Positions 7,697-16,477 of a stretch of 64,000 nt of DNA are shown here, piece after piece. Source of the DNA: Paenibacillus sp. V4I7 (GTDB taxonomy: Bacteria > Bacillota > Bacilli > Paenibacillales > NBRC-103111); NCBI RefSeq assembly GCF_030817275.1, contig NZ_JAUSZD010000002.1, positions 2,046,001 through 2,110,000 on the forward strand, given 5' to 3'. Position numbers and translations under genes: made by a program. Position 1 is the first letter of the stretch. Each line of letters opens with the position of its first letter. The notes beneath the pieces were generated by a model that was given only the letters and a program-made list of their open reading frames with translations, made no database searches and had not been told where the DNA came from.

Positions 7697-8575
7697 ATGT
7701 TTAATTATTCCGGTATGAAATGGTTAACGACCACACTTCTGCTGGCAGCCGTTATAAGTATAAGCTCAGCTTGTGGAGTTAGCACGAGTACAAACGGACA
7801 AGCCGCTAAGCCAATAGATCCTGAACAAGTAGAGCGGATAGCCTTTTTGAACCAAATTGCCGATGATATGTATAAACAAACCATGGATGGTCAAGTAACA
7901 GAAGCAAGAAATAAACTGATGCAAATGTCTGATCAGATTCCTAAGATTCATTTCGAGGGGATTACATCTGTTGAGGGGTTAAATGCTTTAACGGAGACGA
8001 TTACGCAAGCAAAAAGGGTCTATAATGCCGCAGCCTATTCACCAGAAGAAGGGCAGATCGCCGTCGCCAAAATTCGTTTAGCCACGGATGCGCTAACACA
8101 TAAGAACCAGCCCATGTGGCTGCAATACTATAAAGTGCTGCAAAATGATACAAATAGCCTGAATGAGGATGTTAAAGCGAATAAACAGAAGGAGGCGTTG
8201 GCGAATTTTGGTAAGCTCTCGCAGCATATTGCCATTATTCATCCATCTTTGCTGATTAGCCGAGATGCCGCTTCCGTCGAAAAGCTTGATTCGCTGCTTG
8301 CTTTTATCCGTACGAATTTGAATAGTCAGCCTATGTCTACTCGACAATTGGAATCAGGGCTTGACCATCTAAATCACGTTCTGGATGATTTGTTTCTGAA
8401 GAACAAGGATGCGATCGCTTTCGTGCCAATTACAGACCCTAGACAGCCAATCATCTGGTCGTTAGGTATTGGTCTCATTATTGTCAGTGTACTATCTTTC
8501 GTTGGATGGAGAATGTACCAATCAGGACGACATATCGTGCCGGTTAAGCAATCAAGAGAAAGCGAAAATAGGTGA
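7697..8575 (+). CDS. ypjB: Sporulation-associated protein YpjB
   Basis: The 292-residue protein has an N-terminal signal segment (residues 8-26) ending in SISSAC, which could be a lipobox although Ser at -3 is unusual, then a helical extracytoplasmic domain of about 210 residues. A C-terminal membrane helix (about residues 252-272) and a basic cytoplasmic tail follow. This arrangement and the place after ypjA match YpjB, a protein described in the sporulation context in Bacillus; its biochemical role is not known. GGAGGGG at 7684 precedes the ATG. Confidence 0.85.
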   Translation: MFNYSGMKWLTTTLLLAAVISISSACGVSTSTNGQAAKPIDPEQVERIAFLNQIADDMYKQTMDGQVTEARNKLMQMSDQIPKIHFEGITSVEGLNALTETITQAKRVYNAAAYSPEEGQIAVAKIRLATDALTHKNQPMWLQYYKVLQNDTNSLNEDVKANKQKEALANFGKLSQHIAIIHPSLLISRDAASVEKLDSLLAFIRTNLNSQPMSTRQLESGLDHLNHVLDDLFLKNKDAIAFVPITDPRQPIIWSLGIGLIIVSVLSFVGWRMYQSGRHIVPVKQSRESENR

Positions 8576-8580
8576 AACAT

Positions 8581-8626
8581 AAAAGTGGGTCAAGCAAGCT
8601 TCTACAGCTGCTGGACCCACTTTTTT
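8581..8626. terminator. Bidirectional terminator between ypjB and ypjC
   Basis: AAAGTGGGTC pairs with GACCCACTTT, extended by imperfect inner pairing, with T runs on both strands; it serves the two converging genes. Confidence 0.85.
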
Positions 8627-8629
8627 GCG

Positions 8630-9502
8630 TTACTTTTGTTTGAATCCTTCACCAATAACATCATGCACATCACCAATAATGATGAATGCCCTAGGATCCA
8701 TTGAATGAATGAGTTCACGAAGCCTTCTGGTTTCATGACGATAGACGACGCAATAAACAACTTCTTTATTATTGCCGGAGTAGGCGCCTCTAGCTGGGAA
8801 TAAAGTCACTCCCCTGTCTAGTTCCGTCGTAATGGCTTGTGCTAATTGACTTGCTTGATCGCTAATAATGGTAAATGCTTTGGCCGCGTAAGCGCCCTCG
8901 GAAATATAATCGATGAGCCGAGAGCTTACGAAGACGGCAACAAGTGAATATAAGACCTTTTCTTTTGGTAAATAGATGAACGAAGAGCCAATGACGATGA
9001 CGTCAATAATGAGGATGATTTGTCCAACACTCCAACCTCTCTTCTTATTGCCGATATGAGCCAAAATGTCAGAGCCACCCGTAGTGCCTCCGAAACGGAA
9101 GACAAGTCCGAGTCCAATCCCGAGTGTAATACCTGCATATAGAGTTGCTAGAAAGTAATCCTGCGTGGTGTGAAATGGGACCAGCCATTCTATTCGGATG
9201 AGCAGCTCCATGATCCATAGAAAGAAAGACAGCGAGACGACGCCGAAGATGGTGTATAGCATCTGTCCTCTGCCGAAATTTTTCCAACCGATATAAAACA
9301 ATGGGATATTAATTACAAGGGTAGATATGGACGGTGGCACGTTTAGTACGTATTTAAGCAGCAATGAAACACCTGTAACCCCGCCCTCCATTAACTCATT
9401 GGAAATAACAAAATAGTGCAAACCAAACGCATAAATAGCCGTACCGATCATAATTGCAACAACATTCGTAAATCGATCAGCAAATCGTTCCTTAAATCTC
9501 AT
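8630..9502 (-). CDS. ypjC: YitT family membrane protein (YpjC)
   Basis: This 290-residue protein has an N-terminal YitT/DUF161 membrane region of about five helices (to about residue 205). It contains FGGTTGGSDILA, a family signature, and a C-terminal soluble DUF2179 domain (ITTELDRGVTLFPARGAYSG, then the region ending RAFIIIGDVHDVIGEGF). B. subtilis YpjC stands at the same place between ypjB and ypjD. The transport or regulatory role of the family is not settled. The minus-strand ATG at 9502 has GGAGGA upstream. Confidence 0.9.
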   Translation of the reverse strand: MRFKERFADRFTNVVAIMIGTAIYAFGLHYFVISNELMEGGVTGVSLLLKYVLNVPPSISTLVINIPLFYIGWKNFGRGQMLYTIFGVVSLSFFLWIMELLIRIEWLVPFHTTQDYFLATLYAGITLGIGLGLVFRFGGTTGGSDILAHIGNKKRGWSVGQIILIIDVIVIGSSFIYLPKEKVLYSLVAVFVSSRLIDYISEGAYAAKAFTIISDQASQLAQAITTELDRGVTLFPARGAYSGNNKEVVYCVVYRHETRRLRELIHSMDPRAFIIIGDVHDVIGEGFKQK

Positions 9503-9613
9503 TCCTGTTCCTCCAAATACTTGATGTTATCGCCAAAAAAATTTGTCAACTTTTCTTCTATAGTTTAACATAGTAATGATAACTCGGTGAAGATGATGGA
9601 AAGAAGGGTGAAC

Positions 9614-9952
9614 ATGTCCGAACGTACACTTAAAGATATACAACAAGAGGTTGACACTTATATTTCCCAGTTTAAGGAAGGATATTTCAGTCCTTTATCA
9701 ATGCTGGCAAGAATGTCAGAGGAAGTTGGTGAATTAGCCCGAGAGGTGAATCATACATACGGTGAAAAGCCCAAAAAAAGCACGGAAGAAGACAATTCAA
9801 TTGAGCTTGAACTCGGTGATATTCTTTTCATAACCATTTGTTTCGCGAACTCTTTGGGCATTGATTTGACGGAAGCTCACGATAAAATCATGCACAAATT
9901 CAACACGCGGGATGCGGGGCGATGGACCAAAATTAACACCGAAACTACATAA
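9614..9952 (+). CDS. ypjD: MazG-like nucleotide pyrophosphohydrolase (YpjD)
   Basis: A 112-residue all-helical MazG-type NTP pyrophosphohydrolase, probably a house-cleaning enzyme for non-canonical nucleotides. The metal-binding acidic pattern is visible: SEEVGELAREVNH (EExxE) near residue 32 and ELELGDILF (ExxxD) near residue 65. ATG 9614 with GAAGGG at 9603-9608 gives a protein that begins like other YpjD proteins (MSERTLKDIQQEVD); the upstream GTG at 9587 has no site. It follows the B. subtilis order before dapB. Confidence 0.9.
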   Translation: MSERTLKDIQQEVDTYISQFKEGYFSPLSMLARMSEEVGELAREVNHTYGEKPKKSTEEDNSIELELGDILFITICFANSLGIDLTEAHDKIMHKFNTRDAGRWTKINTETT

Positions 9953-10016
9953 GCTTCATAAACTATACCATCCCCAATAACGGGAGACTCGATTTCGAGT
10001 GGAGGAGGATGGGCAG

Positions 10017-10520
10017 ATGAATGGAGAAATTCAAATACAGAAAGCGTACGAATCCATACTTGGTCATGATTTTGAAAAAGCCATTGAATGGTTTGAAAAA
10101 GCGATAGCTGAAGAACCAAACAATGCTGCCTATCACTACAAGCTATCGATTACTTTCGCAAGAAGTAACAAATTGCATAAAGCCATTGAGCATGCTTCTA
10201 GGGCATTAGAGTTGGTTAAAGATAATGAAGTTTATCGTTATCATCTGCAAGTGCTGCATGCAAGAGAATTAGTTGAAAAAGCACAAAAACAGCTAAGTGC
10301 CCAGTCAGAGCATGCGGAACGCGCGATTTTCTTACTGAAAGAAGCGATTACTCTTGATCCTCTGGCTATTGAAGCGTATCTTATTCTAGGAGAAGCATTT
10401 GCTTTTCGAAAGGATTATGGGAGAGCCTATCAAACCGTTATGGAAGCGGTTCGTTTGGAGCCTCACCATGAAATTGCGAAACAGCATGCGGCGCTCTACC
10501 AACAAAAGATGAAATTATAG
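10017..10520 (+). CDS. Tetratricopeptide-repeat protein
   Basis: The 167-residue protein is made of TPR-type helix pairs. The clearest copies are around residues 8-40 (SILGHDFEKAIEWFEKAIAE), 41-75 and 115-160 (AYLILGEAFAFRKDYGRAYQ). It has no signal peptide. TPRs bind protein partners; no enzyme domain is present, so the role is unknown. GGAGGAGG at 10001-10008 sets the start at ATG 10017 rather than at GTG 9999, which lies upstream of the site. A short perfect hairpin (ACTCGA TT TCGAGT, 9987-10000) abuts this site and could affect translation. It lies between mazG and dapB and is probably co-transcribed. Confidence 0.85.
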   Translation: MNGEIQIQKAYESILGHDFEKAIEWFEKAIAEEPNNAAYHYKLSITFARSNKLHKAIEHASRALELVKDNEVYRYHLQVLHARELVEKAQKQLSAQSEHAERAIFLLKEAITLDPLAIEAYLILGEAFAFRKDYGRAYQTVMEAVRLEPHHEIAKQHAALYQQKMKL

Positions 10521-10554
10521 GCTTGAAACATACAAAAAGGAGATAGTCTCAAAC

Positions 10555-11358
10555 ATGGATCGTAAAATTCGAGTAGCCGTTATTGGTGCAAGTGGAAGAA
10601 TGGGGCGAGAGGTCGTGAAGACCGTACTCACAGAGTCCGATATGGAATTGGTGGCGGGGGTTAACCGCTCCTCTGGCCCAATTGATTTAGGAAGAATGGT
10701 TGGATTTGAAGAATGTGGGGTTACAATGAGCAATGATTTGGAGCAGGCTCTCACAGAATCCAGGCCAGACGTTTTAGTAGATTTTACAGGTCCGCAAACA
10801 GCGGTTTCACATACAAACCTGGCTATACGCCTAGGAATTCGCCCAGTAATGGGAACAACGGGATTTACGCCGCAAGCTATTGCTGAATTGGACAAGCAGT
10901 GCCAAGAAAGTGGAATTGGCGGAATCATAGCTCCGAATTTCTCAATAGGGGCTATACTTATGATGAAATTTGCTGCTCAAGCGTCTAAATACTTCCCTAA
11001 TCTAGAAATCATTGAGTATCACGGGGATCAAAAGCTGGACGCTCCTTCTGGAACGGCAGTGAAAACCGCGGAACTTATCTCCGAAGTTAGAGGAGAGCTG
11101 CGTCAAGGGAATCCGAATGAAGAAGAAACAATTGAAGGTTCGCGCGGTGGGTATTACAATGGATTTAGAATACATAGTGTTCGACTGCCTGGAATCTTTG
11201 CTCAGCAGGAAGTTGTTATGGCGGAGCAAGGCCAAGCGCTCAAAATTAGACATGATTCCTATGATCGTGCAGCCTATATGCCGGGCGTTGCCATTGCAGT
11301 ACGTAAAGTGATGACATATAGCGGAATGATTTATGGATTCGAGCATTTTATAGATTAA
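10555..11358 (+). CDS. dapB: 4-hydroxy-tetrahydrodipicolinate reductase
   Basis: DapB makes tetrahydrodipicolinate from hydroxytetrahydrodipicolinate with NAD(P)H, on the route to meso-diaminopimelate, lysine and spore dipicolinate. The 267-residue protein shows the Rossmann motif GASGRMGRE at residues 11-19 and the substrate motif KLDAPSGTA near residue 163, with the catalytic Lys. The usual double His before it (HH) is read here as YHG, so the first His is kept and the second replaced by Gly; this is a small deviation. AAGGAG lies 12 bases upstream. It starts the run dapB-mgsA-bshB1-bshA-cca. Confidence 0.96.
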   Translation: MDRKIRVAVIGASGRMGREVVKTVLTESDMELVAGVNRSSGPIDLGRMVGFEECGVTMSNDLEQALTESRPDVLVDFTGPQTAVSHTNLAIRLGIRPVMGTTGFTPQAIAELDKQCQESGIGGIIAPNFSIGAILMMKFAAQASKYFPNLEIIEYHGDQKLDAPSGTAVKTAELISEVRGELRQGNPNEEETIEGSRGGYYNGFRIHSVRLPGIFAQQEVVMAEQGQALKIRHDSYDRAAYMPGVAIAVRKVMTYSGMIYGFEHFID

Positions 11359-11384
11359 AGAGCCCTAGGGGAGTGGAAGACAAG

Positions 11385-11804
11385 ATGTTAAAGATAGCGT
11401 TAATTGCCCATGATCGTAAGAAAGATGAAATGGTGAACTTCGTTATAGCGTATGAACATGTATTCGAGGGTCATAAGTTATATGGAACAGGGACGACAGC
11501 ACAGCGGATTATGGATGGCACCAAATTAGACGTACATCGATTTATGTCAGGTCCACTTGGGGGAGACCAGCAAATTGGCGCATTGGTAGCACAAAATGAG
11601 ATGGATTTTATTATTTTCCTTCGAGATCCATTAATGGCTCAACCACATGAACCCGACATTATTGCTCTGCTGCGTCTATGTGACGTTCAGGGGATTCCTT
11701 GCGCTACGAATGTAGCAACAGCCGAACTACTCGTCAGAGCGCTTGATCGCGGTGATTTCGGTTGGAGAGAGTTAGTACATAAATATAAGCCAGGTATTGA
11801 ATAA
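11385..11804 (+). CDS. mgsA: Methylglyoxal synthase
   Basis: MgsA converts dihydroxyacetone phosphate to methylglyoxal and phosphate, a bypass of lower glycolysis under phosphate limitation. The 139-residue protein begins [16 protein letters not shown], as in the family. It contains the phosphate-binding TGTTAQRI, the catalytic segment [12 protein letters not shown] and [13 protein letters not shown] with the conserved His and Asp. GGGGAG at 11368-11373 favours ATG 11385 over an overlapping GTG at 11373. Its stop is followed by a single base and then the start of bshB1, in line with the Bacillus gene order, where methylglyoxal detoxification is tied to bacillithiol. Confidence 0.95.
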   Translation: MLKIALIAHDRKKDEMVNFVIAYEHVFEGHKLYGTGTTAQRIMDGTKLDVHRFMSGPLGGDQQIGALVAQNEMDFIIFLRDPLMAQPHEPDIIALLRLCDVQGIPCATNVATAELLVRALDRGDFGWRELVHKYKPGIE

Positions 11805-11805
11805 G

Positions 11806-12498
11806 ATGAGCGAATCTCTTGATATTCTTATATTTGGCGCGCATGCAGATGATGCTGAGATTGGCATGGGGGCCACGATTGCCAAACATACCAAGCGTGG
11901 GCTTAAGGTTGGACTTTGTGATTTAACCTATGCCGAAATGTCCTCTAATGGCACAGTGGAAACAAGGATCGAGGAGGCTGAACAAGCTGCGAGTATTCTT
12001 GGCGTGAAAGTTCGTACGAATCTGGGACTACCGGATCGAGGGTTATTTGCTACACAGGCAAATATTGAGCGTATTACGCAAGAAATCCGTAAATTTAAGC
12101 CGAGAATCGTATTTGCACCCTACTGGCAGGATCGGCATCCAGACCATGTAGCCTGTTCGGGCTTGGTTCAGGAAGCTGTTTTTAACGCTAAGCTTCGCAA
12201 GTATCTGCTTGATTCTGAGCCCGTGAACGTGGAACAGATGTACTTTTATTTTATAAATGACGTTTACGAAGCTGATCTCATGGTGGATGTAACCGATTGT
12301 TATGATGAAAAAATTGCAGCACTGAGCGCTTATCGCTCACAATTTATAACGGGTCAAGGTACGGTAGCCACGCCTTTAAATCAAGGCTATATCGAACGAG
12401 TTGAAGCTAGAGATCGCATATTAGGTCAAAAGCGCATGTTAAGTTATGCAGAAGGTTTCGTATCTAAGCTGCCCTTGGTGGTAGATCAATTCGTTTGA
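11806..12498 (+). CDS. bshB1: Bacillithiol biosynthesis deacetylase BshB1
   Basis: BshB1 removes the acetyl group from GlcNAc-malate in bacillithiol synthesis. It is a LmbE/PIG-L-type zinc deacetylase: the metal-binding motif GAHADDAEIG (H, DD) is at about residues 11-20 and HPDH near residue 107. ATG 11806 lies one base past the mgsA stop; a TTG at 11797 overlapping mgsA is an alternative. The ribosome site is weak (CCAGG at 11790), which fits translational coupling to mgsA. bshA, the glycosyltransferase that makes its substrate, follows after 15 bases. Confidence 0.94.
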   Translation: MSESLDILIFGAHADDAEIGMGATIAKHTKRGLKVGLCDLTYAEMSSNGTVETRIEEAEQAASILGVKVRTNLGLPDRGLFATQANIERITQEIRKFKPRIVFAPYWQDRHPDHVACSGLVQEAVFNAKLRKYLLDSEPVNVEQMYFYFINDVYEADLMVDVTDCYDEKIAALSAYRSQFITGQGTVATPLNQGYIERVEARDRILGQKRMLSYAEGFVSKLPLVVDQFV

Positions 12499-12513
12499 TC
12501 GGAAAAGAGGTGC

Positions 12514-13689
12514 ATGATGAAAGATAAACTTAAGATTGGAATTACCTGCTACCCGACTTTAGGTGGTTCAGGTGTTGTTGCTACTGAACTTGGCAAGCTG
12601 CTTGCCGAAAAAGGACACGAGGTTCATTTTATTACACACAGTATGCCTTTTCGTTTGGGTAAATTTCATAAAAATATTTTTTATCATGAAGTGGAAGTCA
12701 GTCAATATTATGTCTTTCGTTATCCGCCTTATGACCTTTCTCTTGCCAGTAAATTAGCGCAAGTCGCCAAGATGGAAGAGTTAGATTTACTACATGTTCA
12801 TTATGCCATTCCTCATGCCGTCTGTGCACTTCTGGCGAAACAGATGGTTGGCAGTAAGCTGAAGGTTGTTACGACACTTCATGGAACGGATATAACTGTT
12901 CTGGGACAGGATCAATCGATATCTGACTTAATTCGCTATGCTATTAATGAAAGCGATGCGGTAACAGCGGTTTCGAAAGATTTAATTAAAGAAACAAGAG
13001 AATTATTGGACATCGACCGTGACATCGATCTAACTTACAATTTCGTCGATAAACGGGTGTATTATCCTCGTGATATTACGAAGCTTAGAGGCGAGTTTGC
13101 TCGGCCGGAAGAGAAGATTCTTATTCATATTTCTAATTTCAGACCTGTCAAACGTGTGCAGGATGTTATTGATATTTTTGCAAAAGTTAGCAAGCAGATT
13201 CCGTCACGTCTTTTGTTCGTGGGAGAAGGTCCTGATTTATCCAAAATGATTTCTAAGGTAAAGGAACTTGGCCTCACAGATAAGGTAACGTTCTGTGGTA
13301 AACAGGATGATGTAGCACAGGTGATTTCCCTTGCTGACGTGATGCTGCTTCCTTCGGAAAAAGAGAGCTTCGGTCTGGTGGCCTTAGAAGCGATGGCATG
13401 CGGGGTGCCGACGATCGGCTCCAATGCCGGCGGGATTCCCGAGCTCATTACGCACGGTGAAACGGGCTATTTAGCAGATGTTGGGGATACTGATAAAATG
13501 GCCGAACATGTCGTAAACTTGCTTAGTAATCAAGTATTGTACGAACAAGTGGCACAGAATTGTTTGACGCGTGCTCGGCATACATTTTGTAATGATATAA
13601 CTACGGTTCAATATGAGGAAATTTATTATCGCGTGCTGGGAAGAGAGCTTCCAGAATCTCATCGCATTACAGCTTCGTCCTGTCAATAA
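12514..13689 (+). CDS. bshA: N-acetyl-alpha-D-glucosaminyl L-malate synthase BshA
   Basis: BshA joins UDP-GlcNAc and L-malate, the first step of bacillithiol synthesis. The 391-residue GT4 glycosyltransferase starts LKIGITCYPTLGGSGVVATELG, the glycine-rich N-terminal motif of BshA, and has the nucleotide-sugar segment PSEKESFGLVALEAMACG near residue 285 (EX7E). Two ATG codons, at 12514 and 12517, are possible after AAGAGGTG. It forms a unit with mgsA and bshB1 upstream and cca downstream. Confidence 0.96.
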   Translation: MMKDKLKIGITCYPTLGGSGVVATELGKLLAEKGHEVHFITHSMPFRLGKFHKNIFYHEVEVSQYYVFRYPPYDLSLASKLAQVAKMEELDLLHVHYAIPHAVCALLAKQMVGSKLKVVTTLHGTDITVLGQDQSISDLIRYAINESDAVTAVSKDLIKETRELLDIDRDIDLTYNFVDKRVYYPRDITKLRGEFARPEEKILIHISNFRPVKRVQDVIDIFAKVSKQIPSRLLFVGEGPDLSKMISKVKELGLTDKVTFCGKQDDVAQVISLADVMLLPSEKESFGLVALEAMACGVPTIGSNAGGIPELITHGETGYLADVGDTDKMAEHVVNLLSNQVLYEQVAQNCLTRARHTFCNDITTVQYEEIYYRVLGRELPESHRITASSCQ

Positions 13690-13715
13690 GAGGATGTTAG
13701 CAGGTTAGGAGTACC

Positions 13716-15035
13716 ATGTCGGATGTTGTTAAAATAAAAGTAATAGATCGTGGAGCTTCCTTAGTTCTCTCTAAGCTTACAGAAGCTGGGTATGAGGCTT
13801 ATCTTGTAGGTGGTTGTGTTCGTGATGCTGTGCTAGGCCGACCGATCAAGGATATCGACATTGCGACGTCTGCATTGCCGGAGCAGGTGATGTCCTGCTT
13901 CCCGCGGACGGCGCCGACAGGGCTGCAGCACGGCACCGTAACCGTCATCCTGGCACAGGGAACCTATGAGGTGACGACGTTCCGCAAAGAAACGGAATAC
14001 GAGGGCTTTCGCCGTCCGGCTTCCGTCGAATACATTTCGGATTTGACGGAGGATTTGAAGCGGCGCGATTTTACGATGAACGCTATGGCGATGGACGCGG
14101 CGGGCGTTGTGTTGGATCCTTTTGCAGGGCAAAAGGATCTTGTGGACGGGATGCTCCGCTGCGTTGGGGCTGCTGAGGAGCGTTTTGGAGAAGATGCGCT
14201 GCGCATGCTTCGCTGTGTTCGTTTTGCCTCGACCTATGGACTGGAGGTCGAGTCGAGTACGTGGCAAGCGCTGCTTGCGCAAGCTCCGCTGCTGCGCCAC
14301 ATTGCAATGGAGCGCGTGCGCAGCGAGCTGCAGCGCATGGTCGAAGGGCCAGCCCCGGCGCGGGCTGTGCGGTTACTGTTGGCGAGCCGCCTCACGGCTT
14401 ACCTCAAAAAGCAGCTGCCGCTGCCTTTTGAGCGCTGGCTCGCGTGGGATGACGCGCTGGACGCTGTCAGCGCGCTGGAAGGGCAGCATGACCGCTGGGT
14501 GATGCTGCTGATGCTCTTGGAGATGCCGGCGGACACGGTCCGCACGGCGCTCCAGGAGCTGACCTTCTCCCGCGCCGATTGCGAAGCGGTCGTGGCGGTG
14601 CTGGCCCTGCGCGAGGCTGTGGCCGCGCAGCTTACTGGCGGCGCCGCGCAGGAAGCCGCGTTAGTGCCGGACCCGGCTCCGCTGGAGCGGGTCTGGAAGC
14701 TTGGCGCGGTGCGCCGCGGCGAAGCAGCAGCCCGCGCTCTGCTGCGGCTGCTGCGCGTGCTGCCGCAATGCCCTGAGCAGCGCGGCGAGCTCGCGCGCTT
14801 CTTGCAAACCGCCGCGCCGGAGCTACTGCGCCGCGGGGAGGATTGGCTGAAGGAGGTTCCCTGCTTCAGCCTGAAGGAACTCGCCATATCCGGCACGGAT
14901 TTGGCGGAGGAGCTTGGCCGGCAGCCGGGTCCATGGATGGGCATACTGCTGCAGCAGCTGCTCGAACGAACCGCGCTCGGAGAACTCCCGAACGAGCGAG
15001 AATCACTTTTACTTGCCGCGCGTGCTGCGAAGTAG
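13716..15035 (+). CDS. cca: CCA tRNA nucleotidyltransferase
   Basis: Cca adds or repairs the 3'-CCA end of tRNAs. The 439-residue protein has the class II head domain with LVGGCVRDAVLGRPIKDIDIATSA (residues 30-53, catalytic DxD in DID) and RRDFTMNAMA near residue 118. A neck region with EERFGEDALRMLRCVRF follows, then a variable helical body and tail. From about 13,880 to the end the coding sequence is much richer in G and C than its neighbours, whereas the first 160 bases are not. The final stem of the terminator begins inside the gene. It lies 26 bases after bshA. Confidence 0.95.
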   Translation: MSDVVKIKVIDRGASLVLSKLTEAGYEAYLVGGCVRDAVLGRPIKDIDIATSALPEQVMSCFPRTAPTGLQHGTVTVILAQGTYEVTTFRKETEYEGFRRPASVEYISDLTEDLKRRDFTMNAMAMDAAGVVLDPFAGQKDLVDGMLRCVGAAEERFGEDALRMLRCVRFASTYGLEVESSTWQALLAQAPLLRHIAMERVRSELQRMVEGPAPARAVRLLLASRLTAYLKKQLPLPFERWLAWDDALDAVSALEGQHDRWVMLLMLLEMPADTVRTALQELTFSRADCEAVVAVLALREAVAAQLTGGAAQEAALVPDPAPLERVWKLGAVRRGEAAARALLRLLRVLPQCPEQRGELARFLQTAAPELLRRGEDWLKEVPCFSLKELAISGTDLAEELGRQPGPWMGILLQQLLERTALGELPNERESLLLAARAAK

Positions 15036-15056
15036 CAGCGCAGCGCGGTTTTTTTA
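15016..15056 (+). terminator. Rho-independent terminator overlapping the end of cca
   Basis: CCGCGC / GCGCGG extended by GTGCTGC / GCAGCGC (one bulged A), loop GAAGTA, then a run of seven T. The 5' arm lies within the last codons of cca. Confidence 0.85.
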
Positions 15057-15263
15057 TTATTTGAAGGAGCTACTTTACTCCTACTTACAGCTTTGTTCAC
15101 ATTTGAGGTGCCTTAAATCGGAATCAGACAAGCTACCAGGTCCATAGTCTCGAAAGAATTAGTACCGATTTATCCCCAAATTGTTACACGAACAACAACA
15201 ATTGCAAAATGACCGGATGAATCGGTCTCAAAATAAATCCCGATAGATCGTGAGTGAAATCGT

Positions 15264-16232
15264 ATGAACGAACGTATATTAGAGCTGTTCCAAGAGTTCC
15301 CGGAAGCTTATGTTTCCGGTGAGGAAATCAGCCGCCGACTTAACGTTAGCCGCACTGCAATCTGGAAGCATATTGAAGAGCTTCGATCGGCAGGCTATGA
15401 ATTTGAAGCTGCGCCGCGTAAAGGGTACCGATTGCGGAGTAAGCCTAATTCATGGCAAGTGAACGAATTATTGAGTGGATTGAAAACCAAGGTTCTCGGT
15501 CAGAAAATCCATGTTTACGGGGAAGTCGAATCTACACAGACGATAGCACATGCTCTCATTGCATCAGGTGCTCCTGAAGGCACGATTGTGCTGGCAGAGG
15601 CACAGACAGCAGGAAGAGGCCGAATGGGGCGAACGTGGCATTCTCCGGCCGGCAAAGGGATCTGGATGAGTCTGGTGTTAAAACCGCGCATTCCGGTCTA
15701 TTTCATGCCTCAATTAACGCTGCTTAGTGCGGTAGCGCTATGTCGATCCATCCAGAAGGTTTGCCAGGTAGACATCGGCATCAAGTGGCCTAATGATCTT
15801 CTAATTAAAGGCAAGAAGGTAAGCGGTATCTTACTTGAAAGCAGTGGGGAAGATGAACGGCTCAAGTATGTAGTTGCAGGAATTGGCATCAGTGTAAATT
15901 TGAAGCAGGAGGATTACCCCGAGGAACTTCGGAATATCGCGACTTCACTTGCGATTGAGTCGGGGACTGACATCCCAAGAGAAAGTTTGGTACAAGCTTT
16001 TCTTTTAGAATTTGAAGATCTCTATGCGCTTTATATGGAGAAGGGCTTCGCCCCAATCCGTTTGCTGTGGGAGGCTCTCAGTGTAACTTTGAAGCGTCCA
16101 ATCCGCACGCATACCCCTGCAGGTGTCATTGAAGGTATTGCTGATTCGTTGGATGATTCCGGGGCATTAACGGTAATCACACAAGCTGGAGAGAAAATAA
16201 AGATCTATTCCGGAGATATTGAACTGAAGTAA
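15264..16232 (+). CDS. birA: Bifunctional biotin-[carboxylase] ligase / biotin operon repressor
   Basis: BirA makes biotinyl-AMP, attaches biotin to acetyl-CoA carboxylase and represses biotin genes. The 322-residue protein has an N-terminal helix-turn-helix (residues 17-42, GEEISRRLNVSRTAIWKHI). The ligase domain carries GRGRMGRTWHSP (adenylate loop, near residue 116) and KWPNDLLIKGKKVSGIL, and ends in the small SH3-like C-terminal domain. The ribosome site is poor (GTGAG only). The 228 bases before it, from cca, show no recognisable element other than the cca terminator. Confidence 0.95.
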   Translation: MNERILELFQEFPEAYVSGEEISRRLNVSRTAIWKHIEELRSAGYEFEAAPRKGYRLRSKPNSWQVNELLSGLKTKVLGQKIHVYGEVESTQTIAHALIASGAPEGTIVLAEAQTAGRGRMGRTWHSPAGKGIWMSLVLKPRIPVYFMPQLTLLSAVALCRSIQKVCQVDIGIKWPNDLLIKGKKVSGILLESSGEDERLKYVVAGIGISVNLKQEDYPEELRNIATSLAIESGTDIPRESLVQAFLLEFEDLYALYMEKGFAPIRLLWEALSVTLKRPIRTHTPAGVIEGIADSLDDSGALTVITQAGEKIKIYSGDIELK

Positions 16233-16255
16233 AGGTATCAAATGGAAGCAACATT

Positions 16256-16264
16256 TGGTATAAT
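16256..16264 (+). promoter_or_regulatory. Extended -10 promoter of the panB leader
   Basis: TGGTATAAT, a perfect -10 preceded by the TGn extension; the -35 (TATCAA at 16236) is weak, as expected for an extended -10 promoter. The start would be near 16271. Confidence 0.7.
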
Positions 16265-16270
16265 AGCAAG

Positions 16271-16477
16271 ACAAGGCGGTATCCTTAAAGGAACTGCACT
16301 TGCAGCTTGACGATTGTAGTTTGTTTACAAAGGAATAGGACTTGAAACAAGATGTTGGATTCTGCTCTGAGCCTTATGGGACCGAGACAGAGGGATCATT
16401 GGATTCTTTCTGCATGCGATCCTTTTAGCTCTTAGCTAAAAGGTTTTTTTATTTTATATGAGGAAGCTGGGATAACA
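16271..16477 (+). promoter_or_regulatory. Structured 5' leader of panBCD, candidate pan RNA motif with attenuator
   Basis: A leader of about 205 bases lies between an extended -10 promoter and panB. It contains several possible helices: TTGTA / TACAA (16314-16331), CTCTG / CAGAG (16365-16392, with single A opposite A inside) and GGATC / GATCC (16393-16422). It ends in an intrinsic terminator, with the panB ribosome site 20 bases further on. Promoter, folded region, terminator and gene in this order is the layout of a riboswitch or attenuator. A conserved RNA named the pan motif is known upstream of panB in Firmicutes; I cannot verify the match base by base. Confidence 0.5.
16421..16450 (+). 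terminator. Terminator within the panB leader
   Basis: Ten-base stem CCTTTTAGCT / AGCTAAAAGG with loop CTT, then seven T. It ends 27 bases before the panB start, so it either ends a short leader RNA or acts as an attenuator. Confidence 0.85.

Noticed and set aside
13833-15100. Long antisense open frames across cca (155 and 233 codons)
   Set aside because: They lie opposite a clearly conserved gene in a GC-rich block, where stop codons are rare; no ribosome sites or recognisable motifs.
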